Source: an uncultured Paracoccaceae bacterium (GTDB lineage Bacteria; Pseudomonadota; Alphaproteobacteria; Rhodobacterales; Rhodobacteraceae). Taken from it: 64,000 bases of DNA. Shown one piece after another: positions 1 to 9,208 of the stretch. The stretch lies in contig CANMTR010000001.1 of NCBI GenBank assembly GCA_947500825.1, positions 310,001 to 374,000 of the forward strand, written 5' to 3'. The notes below the pieces were generated by a model. The model worked only from the letters and a program-made list of their open reading frames with translations, made no database searches and was not told the origin of the DNA. Every line of letters begins with the position of its first letter. Within the stretch, counting starts at the first letter, position 1. The translations under genes were made by a program, and so were the position numbers.

Positions 1-1575
1 CTGACCCGGTCGCGACCCGGCATCGACGACCCCGGCACGTTCCTGGCGATGGCGTCGGATCGGATGCTCGACTATCTCACCGATCTGGGGGTCACGGCTG
101 TGGAGCTCCTGCCGGCGCAGGCGTTCCTGACCGACCAGTTCCTGCACCGGAAGGGCCTGACGAATTACTGGGGCTACCAGACGCTGGGCTTCTTCGCACC
201 CGAACCGCGCTACCTCGCGCGAGGGCGGATCGCCGAGTTCCAGCAGATGGTCGCGCGGTTCCACTCGGCGGGGATCGAGGTGCTGATGGACGTGGTCTAC
301 AACCACACCTGCGAGGGGGGGGAGCTAGGTCCGACCCTGTCGTTCCGCGGCCTCGACAACGCCTCGTACTACAGGCTGGAGGACAATCCGCGCCACTACG
401 TCGACGACACGGGCTGCGGCAACACGCTCAACGTCGATCACCCCATGGTGCTGCGGATGATCATGGATTCCTTGCGCTACTGGGTCGAGGTCATGCACGT
501 CGACGGGTTCCGGTTCGACCTGTGCTCGACGCTCGGGCGGGACGGGACGGGGTCGTTCGACCGCGGCGCGTCGTTCTTCGACGCGATCCGGCAAGACCCG
601 GTATTGTCGGACGCCAAGCTGATCGCCGAGCCCTGGGATATCGGGCCGGGCGGCTACCAGCTCGGGGCATATCCGCCGCCCTTCCTCGAATGGAACGACA
701 AGTACCGCGACCGGGTGCGGATGTTCTGGCGCGGCGACGCGGGTTCGGTACCGGGCCTCGCGGACCGGCTGACGGGCTCGGCGCTGCAATTCGACCATTC
801 CGGGCGGCCGGCGACGTCGAGCGTCAACTTCCTCACCGCCCATGACGGCTTCACCCTGACGGACGTGGTCAGCTTCACCGACCGGCACAACGAGGCCAAT
901 GGCGAGGGCAACCGTGACGGACACGGGGAGAATTACTCGGACAATCTCGGGGTAGAGGGCCCGTCGTCGAAACCGGCGATCGTCGCGGCGCGCGCGCGCC
1001 GGCGGCGCAACATGATGGCCACGCTGATGCTAAGCCAGGGCACGCCGATGATCCTTGCGGGGGACGAGATCGGCAATTCCCAGGGTGGCAACAACAACGC
1101 CTATGCCCAGGACAACGAGACCGGATGGGTCGACTGGTCGGAGCCCGACCGGGAGTTCCATGCCTTCGTGCGGCGGATGATCCGCTTCCGCCGCGACCAC
1201 CCGATCCTGCGCCAGAAACTGTTCCTCCATGCCCGCGAGCGGGCGGTCGACCGCAAGGAGGACCTGTTCTGGTGGCGCCGCGACGGCGCCCCCATGCGCC
1301 AAGCGGACTGGACGGCGCCCGACATGGACGCGCTGGCCATGGAGCTCAGGATGGCGAGCGGCACGCCCGCCTACGCCGAAACCGAATCCGCCATCTTCGC
1401 GATCTTCAACCAGGGCGCCAGGCGTCCCTTCGTCCTGCCTGGCACCGACGACGGATCGGGATGGGACTGGGTGGTCGACACCGCCGATCCCGACCGGCCG
1501 ACGGAGCATGTGAGACGCCGGGCCGAGATACCCGCGGATTCCGTCAGCGTCTTTGTATCATGGGGGACTTCATGA
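1..1575 (+). CDS. glgX: Glycogen debranching enzyme GlgX (5' end outside window)
   Basis: GH13 isoamylase-type enzyme that hydrolyses alpha-1,6 branches of limit-dextrin glycogen in the cytoplasm. The reading frame is open from base 1, so the start and the N-terminal CBM48-type domain lie upstream; 524 residues are visible. All four GH13 regions are present: region I DVVYNH; the nucleophile Asp in DGFRFD (codon at 517); the acid/base Glu in AEPWD (codon at 628); and the transition-state Asp in AHDG (codon at 844). The GLTNYWGYQ segment near the visible start is typical of GlgX/TreX. The stop overlaps the malQ start (ATGA), which indicates translational coupling in a glycogen-breakdown operon; the rest of a glg cluster is probably upstream. 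Confidence 0.93.
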   Translation: MTRSRPGIDDPGTFLAMASDRMLDYLTDLGVTAVELLPAQAFLTDQFLHRKGLTNYWGYQTLGFFAPEPRYLARGRIAEFQQMVARFHSAGIEVLMDVVYNHTCEGGELGPTLSFRGLDNASYYRLEDNPRHYVDDTGCGNTLNVDHPMVLRMIMDSLRYWVEVMHVDGFRFDLCSTLGRDGTGSFDRGASFFDAIRQDPVLSDAKLIAEPWDIGPGGYQLGAYPPPFLEWNDKYRDRVRMFWRGDAGSVPGLADRLTGSALQFDHSGRPATSSVNFLTAHDGFTLTDVVSFTDRHNEANGEGNRDGHGENYSDNLGVEGPSSKPAIVAARARRRRNMMATLMLSQGTPMILAGDEIGNSQGGNNNAYAQDNETGWVDWSEPDREFHAFVRRMIRFRRDHPILRQKLFLHARERAVDRKEDLFWWRRDGAPMRQADWTAPDMDALAMELRMASGTPAYAETESAIFAIFNQGARRPFVLPGTDDGSGWDWVVDTADPDRPTEHVRRRAEIPADSVSVFVSWGTS

Positions 1576-3443
1576 GTGATCCGAGGGACGATCTGGCACG
1601 GGAGATGGGGGTGCTACCCCGCTATACCGACGCCACCGGCACCGAGCATGTGCTCACGAACGAGACGCGCGACGCGATCCTGTCGGCGATGGGCGTCGGG
1701 CCGGGCGACCGGGACGCCGAGGATCGCCTGGCGGACATACGCAGCGAGAGCTCTCTGCCGCCCTGGCAGGTGGTCGAGGCGGAGACCGACCAGTACCTCG
1801 ACGTGCTCGCAGACGCGGACTGGCATCTGGAGCTGGAGGACGGCACCACCCGTGACGGGCGAGGCGCCCATCTGGGTCGGCTGCCCCCGGGCATCCATCA
1901 CGTCGCGACCGGCGAGGGTGGGGCATGGCTCCTGTCGGCGCCCGCCCGCCTGCCGGAGCCGCCGCGCGCCTGGGGCGTGACCTTGCCGCTCTACGGCCTG
2001 TCGCCCGAGGGGCATCTGGGAACCTACGACGACCTCGCCCGCGTGGCGGCGAGCCTCGGCCGGGCCGGGGCGGACTTCGTCGGCGTCAATCCGGTCCATG
2101 CAGGTTTTCCGGCAGACCCGGGCGCGGCCTCGCCGTATTCTCCCGCCCACCGGGGGCGGCTGGCGGTGATGCACGTGACCCCCGATGATGAAGTCAGCGC
2201 GCCTTCGGGGGACCTGCTCGACTACGATATCGCGGTGCCGGCGCGGATGGCCGCGCTGCGCGAGGCGTTTGCCACGGGTCCGGACGCGGGCTTCGCCGCA
2301 TGGCGCGCCGGGCAGGACGCGGACCTGGAGCGGTTCGCCCTCCACCAGGCCCTGTCGCACGAGTTGGGCGCCTACTGGCCCGACTGGCCGGAGGAGTACC
2401 ACGACCCGGAAGGTGCCGCGGCGAGGGACTTTGCCGACAAGAACGCCGATGCGCTCGCGTTCCATGCCTGGCTGCAATGGCGTGCCGACTCGCAACTGGA
2501 AGCGGCGCAGGCTGCGGCGCTCGAGTCGGGGATGCGCTTCGGCCTCTACCTGGACCTGGCGGTGGGGACCCACCCTGCAGGGGCCGAGACCTGGGGGCGG
2601 CCGGACCTCTTCGCCCGGGGCGTGTCGCTCGGCGCGCCGCCCGACGCGTTTTCGGCCGCGGGGCAGAGCTGGGGGCTTGCCCCCCTGCGCCCCGACACGC
2701 TGGCGGCAGAGGGGTTCCGCCCGCTGGCGCGGATCCTGCGCAGCGCGCTGGGACATGCGCGGCTCTTGCGGATCGACCACATCCTTGGCTTCGATCGCGC
2801 GTTCTGGGTGCCAGACGACGGCACGCCAGGCGCCTATGTCGCGATGCCGCGCGAGGCGATGCTGGCGGTAGTGCGGATCGAGGCGGCCCGGGCCGGCGCC
2901 ACCGTGGTGGGCGAGGACCTGGGCAACATCCCGGGCGGCCTGCGCGAGGCGCTGGAGGAAAGCGGCATCCTGGGCTGCCGCGTGGCGCAGTTCGAGCGCA
3001 TATGGGACGCCGAGGAGATCACCTTCCGCCCCGCCGAGGACTATGCCCGAGGGGTGCTGGCGTCCTTTGGCACTCACGATTTGCCCACCTGGGAAGGCTG
3101 GAAGGCGGGCCGCGACCTGGCCTGGCGGCGTGACCTCGGCCACATGGACGATGCGGCCTACCGCGACGCGTTGGCAGAGCGGCGCGAGATCGTCCTGGCC
3201 TTCCGCGACACGATCGGCGGGGCGGAGATGGACGACCTGCACCGGTTCCTGGCGCGATCCTCGGCGCGCCTCGTTGCCTGCCAGATCGAGGACCTGACAG
3301 GCCGGAAGGAACAGCCCAACCTGCCCGGGACTGTCCATGACCACCCCAATTGGCGGCGTCGCCCCGGCGGGGTCGTGCAGGACCCCGGCCAGCTTGACGC
3401 GGTGGCCCGCACGGCCATCATCATGGCCCAATTCGACAGATAG
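1572..3443 (+). CDS. malQ: 4-alpha-glucanotransferase (amylomaltase)
   Basis: GH77 disproportionating enzyme of 623 residues that transfers maltodextrin segments released after debranching. The start at 1572 overlaps the glgX stop; an in-frame ATG 12 bases earlier (1560) is the alternative. Catalytic motifs are intact: nucleophile Asp402 in RIDH, acid/base Glu448 in GEDLG, and Asp503 in THDLPT. The N-terminal ~200 residues form an extra domain, as in bacterial MalQ proteins of the longer class, and are less conserved. It sits between glgX and pgm, the usual order for converting glycogen to glucose-1-phosphate and glucose. Confidence 0.93.
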   Translation: MSDPRDDLAREMGVLPRYTDATGTEHVLTNETRDAILSAMGVGPGDRDAEDRLADIRSESSLPPWQVVEAETDQYLDVLADADWHLELEDGTTRDGRGAHLGRLPPGIHHVATGEGGAWLLSAPARLPEPPRAWGVTLPLYGLSPEGHLGTYDDLARVAASLGRAGADFVGVNPVHAGFPADPGAASPYSPAHRGRLAVMHVTPDDEVSAPSGDLLDYDIAVPARMAALREAFATGPDAGFAAWRAGQDADLERFALHQALSHELGAYWPDWPEEYHDPEGAAARDFADKNADALAFHAWLQWRADSQLEAAQAAALESGMRFGLYLDLAVGTHPAGAETWGRPDLFARGVSLGAPPDAFSAAGQSWGLAPLRPDTLAAEGFRPLARILRSALGHARLLRIDHILGFDRAFWVPDDGTPGAYVAMPREAMLAVVRIEAARAGATVVGEDLGNIPGGLREALEESGILGCRVAQFERIWDAEEITFRPAEDYARGVLASFGTHDLPTWEGWKAGRDLAWRRDLGHMDDAAYRDALAERREIVLAFRDTIGGAEMDDLHRFLARSSARLVACQIEDLTGRKEQPNLPGTVHDHPNWRRRPGGVVQDPGQLDAVARTAIIMAQFDR

Positions 3444-3451
3444 GACCGAAA

Positions 3452-5083
3452 ATGGACATCGTGGACGTGGAGACGACGCCCTTCGAGGGGCAGAAGCCCG
3501 GCACCAGCGGGCTGCGCAAGAAGACGAAGACCTTCATGCAGCCGCGCTACCTTGAGAATTTCGTCGAGTGCATCTGGCGCGGCATCGGCGGCGTCGAGGG
3601 CAAGACGCTCGTCCTGGGCGGGGACGGACGGTATTTCGGGGACCGGGCCGCCCAAGTGATCCTGCGCATGGCCGCCGCATCCGGCGCGCGCCGGATCATC
3701 GTCGGACAGGGCGCGCTGATGTCCACGCCGGCCGCGTCGAACATGATCCGCAAGCGCCAGACCCATGGCGGGATCATCCTGTCCGCAAGCCACAACCCCG
3801 GCGGACCCGACGAGGACTTCGGCGTAAAGTTCAACACGCCCAACGGCGGTCCCGCGCCGGAGGAGGTGACGGGACGGATCTTCGAGGCCACGAAGGAGAT
3901 CCGCCGTTACCGCATCCTCGAAGCGCAGGACGTGGACCTGGACCGCCTCGGAACCCAGCGCCTGGGCGACATGGAGGTCGAGGTGATCGACCCCGTGGCC
4001 GATTACGCCGACCTGATGGAGCGGCTGTTCGACTTCGCCGCGATCCGGGAAATGATCTCGGGCGGGTTCCGCCTGACCTTCGACGCGATGCACGCCGTGA
4101 CGGGCCCCTACGCGCGCGAGATTCTGGAGAACCGCCTCGGCGCGGCCCCGGGCAGCGTGCGCAACGCCGAGCCCAAGCCCGACTTCGGCGGCGGCCACCC
4201 CGATCCGAACCCGATCTGGGCCGAGGAGCTCGTGCGCGCCATGCATGCCGAGGACGCCCCCGACTTCGGCGCCGCCTCGGACGGCGATGGCGACCGCAAC
4301 ATGATCATGGGCCCGGGCATGTACGTGGCCCCCTCCGACAGCCTCGCGGTGCTTGCCGCGAACGCCGAGCTGGCCCCGGCCTACGCCGACGGGATCAGGG
4401 GGGTGGCGCGCTCCATGCCGACGTCGCGCGCGGTAGACCACGTGGCGCGCAAGAAGGGGCTCGAATGCTTCGAGACGCCGACGGGGTGGAAGTTCTTCGG
4501 CAACCTGCTGGACGAGGGGCGGGTGCGCCTGTGCGGCGAGGAGAGCGCGGGGACGGGGTCGGACCACGTGCGCGAGAAGGACGGGCTCTGGGCCGTTCTG
4601 CTGTGGCTCAACGTGCTCGCCGCGACGGGCAAGGGGGTGGTGGAGCTGGTCCACGACCACTGGCGCGAGTATGGGCGCGACATCTACAGCCGCCACGACT
4701 TCGAGGGGGTGGAGAGCGAGAAGGCGGAAGCGCTGATCGACGAGTTGCGCACGCGGCTGGACGGGCTTGCGGGCCAGTCCTTCGCGGGGCGGGTCGTGGA
4801 GGCGGCCGACGAATTCTCCTACACCGACCCGGTGGACGGATCGACGGCCGCGCAGCAGGGCCTGCGGATCTATCTCGAGGGGGGTGGGCGGATCGTCCTG
4901 CGCCTGTCGGGCACCGGCACCACCGGCGCCACGCTCAGGGTCTATCTCGAGGACCGGACCGAGGAGCAGGACCGGTTCGGGGTAGACACCCAGGAGGCAT
5001 TGGGCGAGGTCATCGCCGCCGCCCACGAGATTGCGCGCATTGAGGCCCACACGGGTCGCACCGAACCCGACGTGCGCGCCTGA
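3452..5083 (+). CDS. pgm: Phosphoglucomutase (alpha-D-glucose-specific)
   Basis: Interconverts glucose-1-phosphate and glucose-6-phosphate, linking glycogen turnover to central metabolism. It has 543 residues, the normal length for the Pgm/PGM1 class. Phospho-serine Ser113 lies in SASHNPGG; the Mg-binding loop is DGDGDR (Asp277, 279, 281); the sugar-binding loop is GEESAG; and the C-terminal phosphate-binding loop is RLSGTGTTG. The N-terminal GTSGLRKK motif is diagnostic of this class rather than ManB/GlmM mutases. It starts 8 bases after malQ in the same operon. Confidence 0.96.
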   Translation: MDIVDVETTPFEGQKPGTSGLRKKTKTFMQPRYLENFVECIWRGIGGVEGKTLVLGGDGRYFGDRAAQVILRMAAASGARRIIVGQGALMSTPAASNMIRKRQTHGGIILSASHNPGGPDEDFGVKFNTPNGGPAPEEVTGRIFEATKEIRRYRILEAQDVDLDRLGTQRLGDMEVEVIDPVADYADLMERLFDFAAIREMISGGFRLTFDAMHAVTGPYAREILENRLGAAPGSVRNAEPKPDFGGGHPDPNPIWAEELVRAMHAEDAPDFGAASDGDGDRNMIMGPGMYVAPSDSLAVLAANAELAPAYADGIRGVARSMPTSRAVDHVARKKGLECFETPTGWKFFGNLLDEGRVRLCGEESAGTGSDHVREKDGLWAVLLWLNVLAATGKGVVELVHDHWREYGRDIYSRHDFEGVESEKAEALIDELRTRLDGLAGQSFAGRVVEAADEFSYTDPVDGSTAAQQGLRIYLEGGGRIVLRLSGTGTTGATLRVYLEDRTEEQDRFGVDTQEALGEVIAAAHEIARIEAHTGRTEPDVRA

Positions 5084-5129
5084 GAGCGCGCCGTCCCCGA
5101 GATCGAGCAGACTTCGCGAAAGGATTCCC

Positions 5130-7493
5130 ATGAGCCTCAAGGACCGCGTCGCCGCCGACATGGACACGGCGGAGAGCCTCGCGCAATCTTGCCGCAGGGC
5201 GCTGACCACGTCCGAGACGCTGTTCCTCGCCCATCAGCAGATCGCGCGCACCCTGGGCGGGCAGGTCGAAGGGGATCGCGCCACGTTCGGATTCTGGACG
5301 CCGGAACTGCTCGACCACCGGATACCGGACGGCGACGTGTTCCTCGAGGTGCTCTCGCCCGTCGGCCCGCTCGACCTGACCCGGTCGCATCAGAACGTGA
5401 ATTTCGAGCGCATCTACCTGCCCGTGGCGCGCTACGAGGCGCATACTTTCGCGGCGGCCACCGGCATGCGGACCGGCAGCCGCGAGGAGGGGGGCGACTT
5501 CTATGCGCTCGTCTGGCGTGATCAGCATGACGCCTGGCATCGCATTCTCGACCCGCTCGCTGCGTCGCTGCCCTTCGGTGCGTTCGCGCCGGCCGAGCTC
5601 TACGACCTGCACCGGATGCAGGCGGGGCGGCGCGACAAGGAGTACTGGGCCTCCATCCGGGGCGAGGGGCCGCGCAAGGTCGACCCACCTTCGAACATCC
5701 TGCAGATCCACGTGCCCACCGCGACGGCCGGGGGTACGCTCGCGAGCCTGACGCGGCAGTTCGAACGGTTGGCCGAGCGGCTTCGCAACGACCTGCCCAT
5801 CGACCCGATGGACGAGATATTCCTGGGCTATGACGCGGTGCAACTGCTGCCGGTGGAACCGACGACGACCTATGAAACGGGGCCGGAGTTCTGGGCCGAG
5901 ACCGCCATGGACGTCGACCGCGTCGAGATCGAGCTCATCCGCCCCGATACCACCAACTGGGGCTACGACGTGGTGATCTCGGGCATGGCGACGGTAAACC
6001 CGGTGCTGCTGGAGACGGGACGCCCCGACGAGCTGGCCGACTTCGCCGCCGCGCTGCACAACTTCCCCGAGCGGCCCAAGATGCTGATCTTCGACGTGGT
6101 GTTCGGCCACTCGGACAACCAGGGGCTGGATACGCTCAACAGCCACTACTTCGCCGGGCCGAACATGTACGGCCAGAACCTCGATTATCGCAATCCGGCG
6201 GTGCGGGCGATCCTCTTGGAAATGCAGCGGCGCAAGGTGGATTTCGGTGCCGACGGCGTGCGCGTCGACGGTGCGCAGGACTTCAAGTGGTGGGACCCGC
6301 AGGCGCAGACGCTGCGCCACGACGACGAGTATCTCAACCTCATGTCCGGCATCGTCCAGAACGTTGCGGGCGTGGAATACAGGCCCTGGTTCGTGTTCGA
6401 GGACGGCCGTCCCTGGCCCCAGGAGGATTGGGAGCTGTCCTCGACCTACCGCGCGGTGATCGAGCAGCACGCGGATGCGGACGTGTTCCAGTGGGGGCCG
6501 CTGACATTCGCCCACAACACACCCTTCATCTACGGCTACTGGCTGTCGAAATGGTGGCGCATCAAGGAGATGCTGAGCTGCGGCGCGAACTGGATCTCGG
6601 GGACCGCCAACCACGACACATTGCGCCGGGGCACCCAGGTAAACCCCAAGCTCAACATCAATACGCGGCTGGGCGACACGCGGATGGAGATTCTGGAGAA
6701 GGCGTACGACAATCCGGCGGTTTCGATGCTGACCTACGCGGCCTTCCCGGGCGTGCCCATGGACTTCCTCAACGCCACGGCACGGGCCAACTGGGGCTTC
6801 ATCCGCAATCAGGACGACAAGTACGGCGTCAAGGTCGTGGCCGAGGAGGCGATCAGCTTGAAATGGCAGGTCGACGCCTACCGCTACTCGGTGCCGGGAA
6901 ACTTCACCCGCCTCAAGGAGTTGGGGTTCGAGACGCGCGAAGACCTGAGCCGGTTCTTCGAGTTCCTGCCGGCGCTGGTGGAGGTAACCGATTACGACCT
7001 CGACCACATCGTGCGCCTGCTGAACGGGGTGGAGCCGCCGCTCGCCGGGCCGGGCCACTTCACCGTGCAGGATCTCAAGACCATCGCGCGGGCCTGGATG
7101 GACGACATGCACGAGTACTGCAACGTCTCCAACTCCACCTCCGCGTTGAACCCGCTCCAGACCAGGTTCATGCTGGACCTGCGCGACTTCCGCCGCGATA
7201 ACGCGTGGCTGCGCGACAACCTCGGGCCCGAAGACTGGTTCGACTACCTTCAACCCGTGGACGGGCGGACGATCTTCACCAGCTACCGCAAGGGGCCCGG
7301 ACGCGAGGTGTTCACCATCACCCACATGGAGGGGGGGGCCTCGGACGAGTTCGATCCCTTGCGGCTGCCCATACCGGGGCTCGAGGGCGCGGGATGGCGA
7401 TGCGTGCTGAGGACGCCCGGCATCGGGCAGGATTACGTCTCGGGGCCGATCACGATGCGAGATTCCATGGGGTTGGTCTTCGAGAGGAGCTGA
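5130..7493 (+). CDS. GH13-clan glycoside hydrolase, possible glucosylglycerol hydrolase
   Basis: Cytoplasmic protein of 787 residues with no signal peptide. The start at 5130 is preceded by AAGGA; the frame extends upstream but without support. A poorly recognised N-terminal ~220 residues precede a (beta/alpha)8-like part with recognisable GH13 motifs: region I DVVFGH; candidate nucleophile Asp380 in DGVRVD; candidate acid/base Glu424 in FVFEDG; and Asp496 in ANHDT. The layout resembles the group of alpha-amylase-clan proteins containing cyanobacterial glucosylglycerol hydrolase (Slr1670/GghA type); this assignment is from memory of the family and context, not a search. Its place behind glgX-malQ-pgm shows a role in glucoside or glycogen metabolism. 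Alternatives are another maltodextrin- or trehalose-active GH13 enzyme. Confidence is high for the clan and low for the substrate. Confidence 0.55.
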   Translation: MSLKDRVAADMDTAESLAQSCRRALTTSETLFLAHQQIARTLGGQVEGDRATFGFWTPELLDHRIPDGDVFLEVLSPVGPLDLTRSHQNVNFERIYLPVARYEAHTFAAATGMRTGSREEGGDFYALVWRDQHDAWHRILDPLAASLPFGAFAPAELYDLHRMQAGRRDKEYWASIRGEGPRKVDPPSNILQIHVPTATAGGTLASLTRQFERLAERLRNDLPIDPMDEIFLGYDAVQLLPVEPTTTYETGPEFWAETAMDVDRVEIELIRPDTTNWGYDVVISGMATVNPVLLETGRPDELADFAAALHNFPERPKMLIFDVVFGHSDNQGLDTLNSHYFAGPNMYGQNLDYRNPAVRAILLEMQRRKVDFGADGVRVDGAQDFKWWDPQAQTLRHDDEYLNLMSGIVQNVAGVEYRPWFVFEDGRPWPQEDWELSSTYRAVIEQHADADVFQWGPLTFAHNTPFIYGYWLSKWWRIKEMLSCGANWISGTANHDTLRRGTQVNPKLNINTRLGDTRMEILEKAYDNPAVSMLTYAAFPGVPMDFLNATARANWGFIRNQDDKYGVKVVAEEAISLKWQVDAYRYSVPGNFTRLKELGFETREDLSRFFEFLPALVEVTDYDLDHIVRLLNGVEPPLAGPGHFTVQDLKTIARAWMDDMHEYCNVSNSTSALNPLQTRFMLDLRDFRRDNAWLRDNLGPEDWFDYLQPVDGRTIFTSYRKGPGREVFTITHMEGGASDEFDPLRLPIPGLEGAGWRCVLRTPGIGQDYVSGPITMRDSMGLVFERS

Positions 7494-7497
7494 GATC

Positions 7498-9171
7498 ATG
7501 CAGCGGATCGGGTCGATCCATCGGTTCTGGGGCCTGGCGGTCGTTTTGGCGCTGACCGCGCTCCTGCTCTATTTCGCAACGAACGCGGGCGGCTGGTGGT
7601 GGCTCTGGGCCTTCGTGGCTGCGGGCGTGTCCGTCATGGGGTTCGTCGACCTCGTGCAGCGGCCACATTCGATCCTGCGCAATTATCCTGTCATCGGCCA
7701 TATCCGTTTCTTCTTCGAGAAGATCCGCCCCGAGATCCGCCAGTATCTGCTCGAATCCGACCAGGACGAGGAGCCCTTCAGCCGCGAGGATCGCTCCATC
7801 GTCTACCAGCGATCCAAGGACGAGGAGGGCGCCCGGCCGTTCGGCACGAAGAAGGCGATCTACGACGGCGGCTACGCCTGGATGACCCATTCCATCGCGC
7901 CGACGCATCTCGACCGGCACGATTTTCGCGTTCGGATCGGCGGCCGGGAATGCCGCCAACCCTACGACGCGTCGCTCCTCAACATCTCGGCGATGTCGTT
8001 CGGGTCGCTGTCTGGCGCGGCCATCGAGGCAATGAACAAGGGCGCCGCGACGGGCGGCTTCGCCCATGACACCGGGGAGGGCGGGATCTCCCGCTATCAC
8101 CGCAATGGCGGCGACCTGATCTGGGAGATCGGGTCGGGCTATTTCGGCTGCCGCAACAACGAGACGGGCGGCTTCGACCCCGACCTGTTCGCCGAGCAGG
8201 CCGCCGACAGCCAGGTCAAGATGATCGAGCTGAAGCTCAGTCAAGGCGCCAAGCCGGGCCATGGGGGCATGCTGCCCGCCGCCAAAATCACCAAGGAGAT
8301 CGCCGAGGCGCGGGGCGTGCCCATGGGGCAGGACTGCGTCTCGCCGGCGGGGCATTCCGCGTTCTCCACCCCGCGGGAGTTGTGCGAGTTCCTCGGCCGG
8401 TTGCGGGAGCTGTCTGGCGGCAAGCCGGTGGGTTTCAAGCTCTGCATCGGGCACCGGCGCGAATTCATGTGCATCGTCAAGGCAATGCTGGCCACGGACA
8501 TCGTCCCCGATTTCATCGTTGTGGACGGCAAGGAGGGCGGCACGGGTGCGGCACCGATGGAGTTCGCCAACCATGTCGGGATGCCGCTGACCGAGGGGCT
8601 GACATTCGTCCACAACACGCTCAGGGGCGCGGATCTGCGAGATCGAGTCCGGATCGGGGCGAGCGGCAAGCTGATCCACGCCTTCGACATCGCGCGCGCC
8701 TTCGCGCTGGGGGCGGACTGGTGCAATACCGCGCGGGGGTTCATGTTCTCGGTCGGCTGCATCCAGGCCCAGGCCTGCCATACGAACCGCTGCCCCACGG
8801 GCGTGACGACCCAGGACCCGTTGCGCCAACGCGCGCTCCACGTTCCGGAGAAGTCCGTCCGGGTGGCGAAATTCCATCGCAACACGATGCGCGCCCTGGC
8901 CGAGTTGACCGGGGCGGCGGGCCTCAACGATCCGCGAGATTTCCTGCCCTATCATTTCATGAAACGCGAGGCGGACGGCGACATGATCGAGGCGTCCGAC
9001 GTCTGGACCTACCTGCCCACGGGGTTCCTGATCCGGGACGCGGGATTCGACGACGAGGTGCTTCGTCGCCGCTGGAACCGCGCCAGTGCAGACAGTTTCA
9101 AGCCGCCCGAACCGGGTGGACGGACGCAGACGAAGTCCGACGTGGACAGCCCCGCGCAGGCTGCGCAGTAG
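7498..9171 (+). CDS. FMN-binding glutamate synthase-like protein, membrane-anchored
   Basis: A 557-residue protein carrying only the FMN/glutamate-synthase central domain of GltB, without the glutaminase and C-terminal beta-helix domains. Two hydrophobic helices at residues ~10-50 should anchor it in the membrane. The 3Fe-4S cysteines of the family are present (Cys421, Cys427, Cys432 in the ...GCIQAQACHTNRC... segment), as is the KEGGTGAAP substrate-loop motif. Such stand-alone proteins are common, but their reaction is not well established and true glutamate synthesis is not assured. It begins 4 bases after the GH13 gene, so it is probably co-transcribed, although a link to sugar metabolism is unclear. 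Confidence 0.85.
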   Translation: MQRIGSIHRFWGLAVVLALTALLLYFATNAGGWWWLWAFVAAGVSVMGFVDLVQRPHSILRNYPVIGHIRFFFEKIRPEIRQYLLESDQDEEPFSREDRSIVYQRSKDEEGARPFGTKKAIYDGGYAWMTHSIAPTHLDRHDFRVRIGGRECRQPYDASLLNISAMSFGSLSGAAIEAMNKGAATGGFAHDTGEGGISRYHRNGGDLIWEIGSGYFGCRNNETGGFDPDLFAEQAADSQVKMIELKLSQGAKPGHGGMLPAAKITKEIAEARGVPMGQDCVSPAGHSAFSTPRELCEFLGRLRELSGGKPVGFKLCIGHRREFMCIVKAMLATDIVPDFIVVDGKEGGTGAAPMEFANHVGMPLTEGLTFVHNTLRGADLRDRVRIGASGKLIHAFDIARAFALGADWCNTARGFMFSVGCIQAQACHTNRCPTGVTTQDPLRQRALHVPEKSVRVAKFHRNTMRALAELTGAAGLNDPRDFLPYHFMKREADGDMIEASDVWTYLPTGFLIRDAGFDDEVLRRRWNRASADSFKPPEPGGRTQTKSDVDSPAQAAQ

Positions 9172-9208
9172 GCGTCCAATTCCGCGGCGAAATGCGGTCT
9201 GGCACGGA

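Noticed and set aside
3158-7499. Very long minus-strand open frames (683 and 829 codons) opposite pgm and the GH13-like gene
   Set aside because: They are antisense to well-supported genes, have Arg/His/Val-rich composition typical of GC-rich shadows, and carry no family motif or ribosome-binding site.
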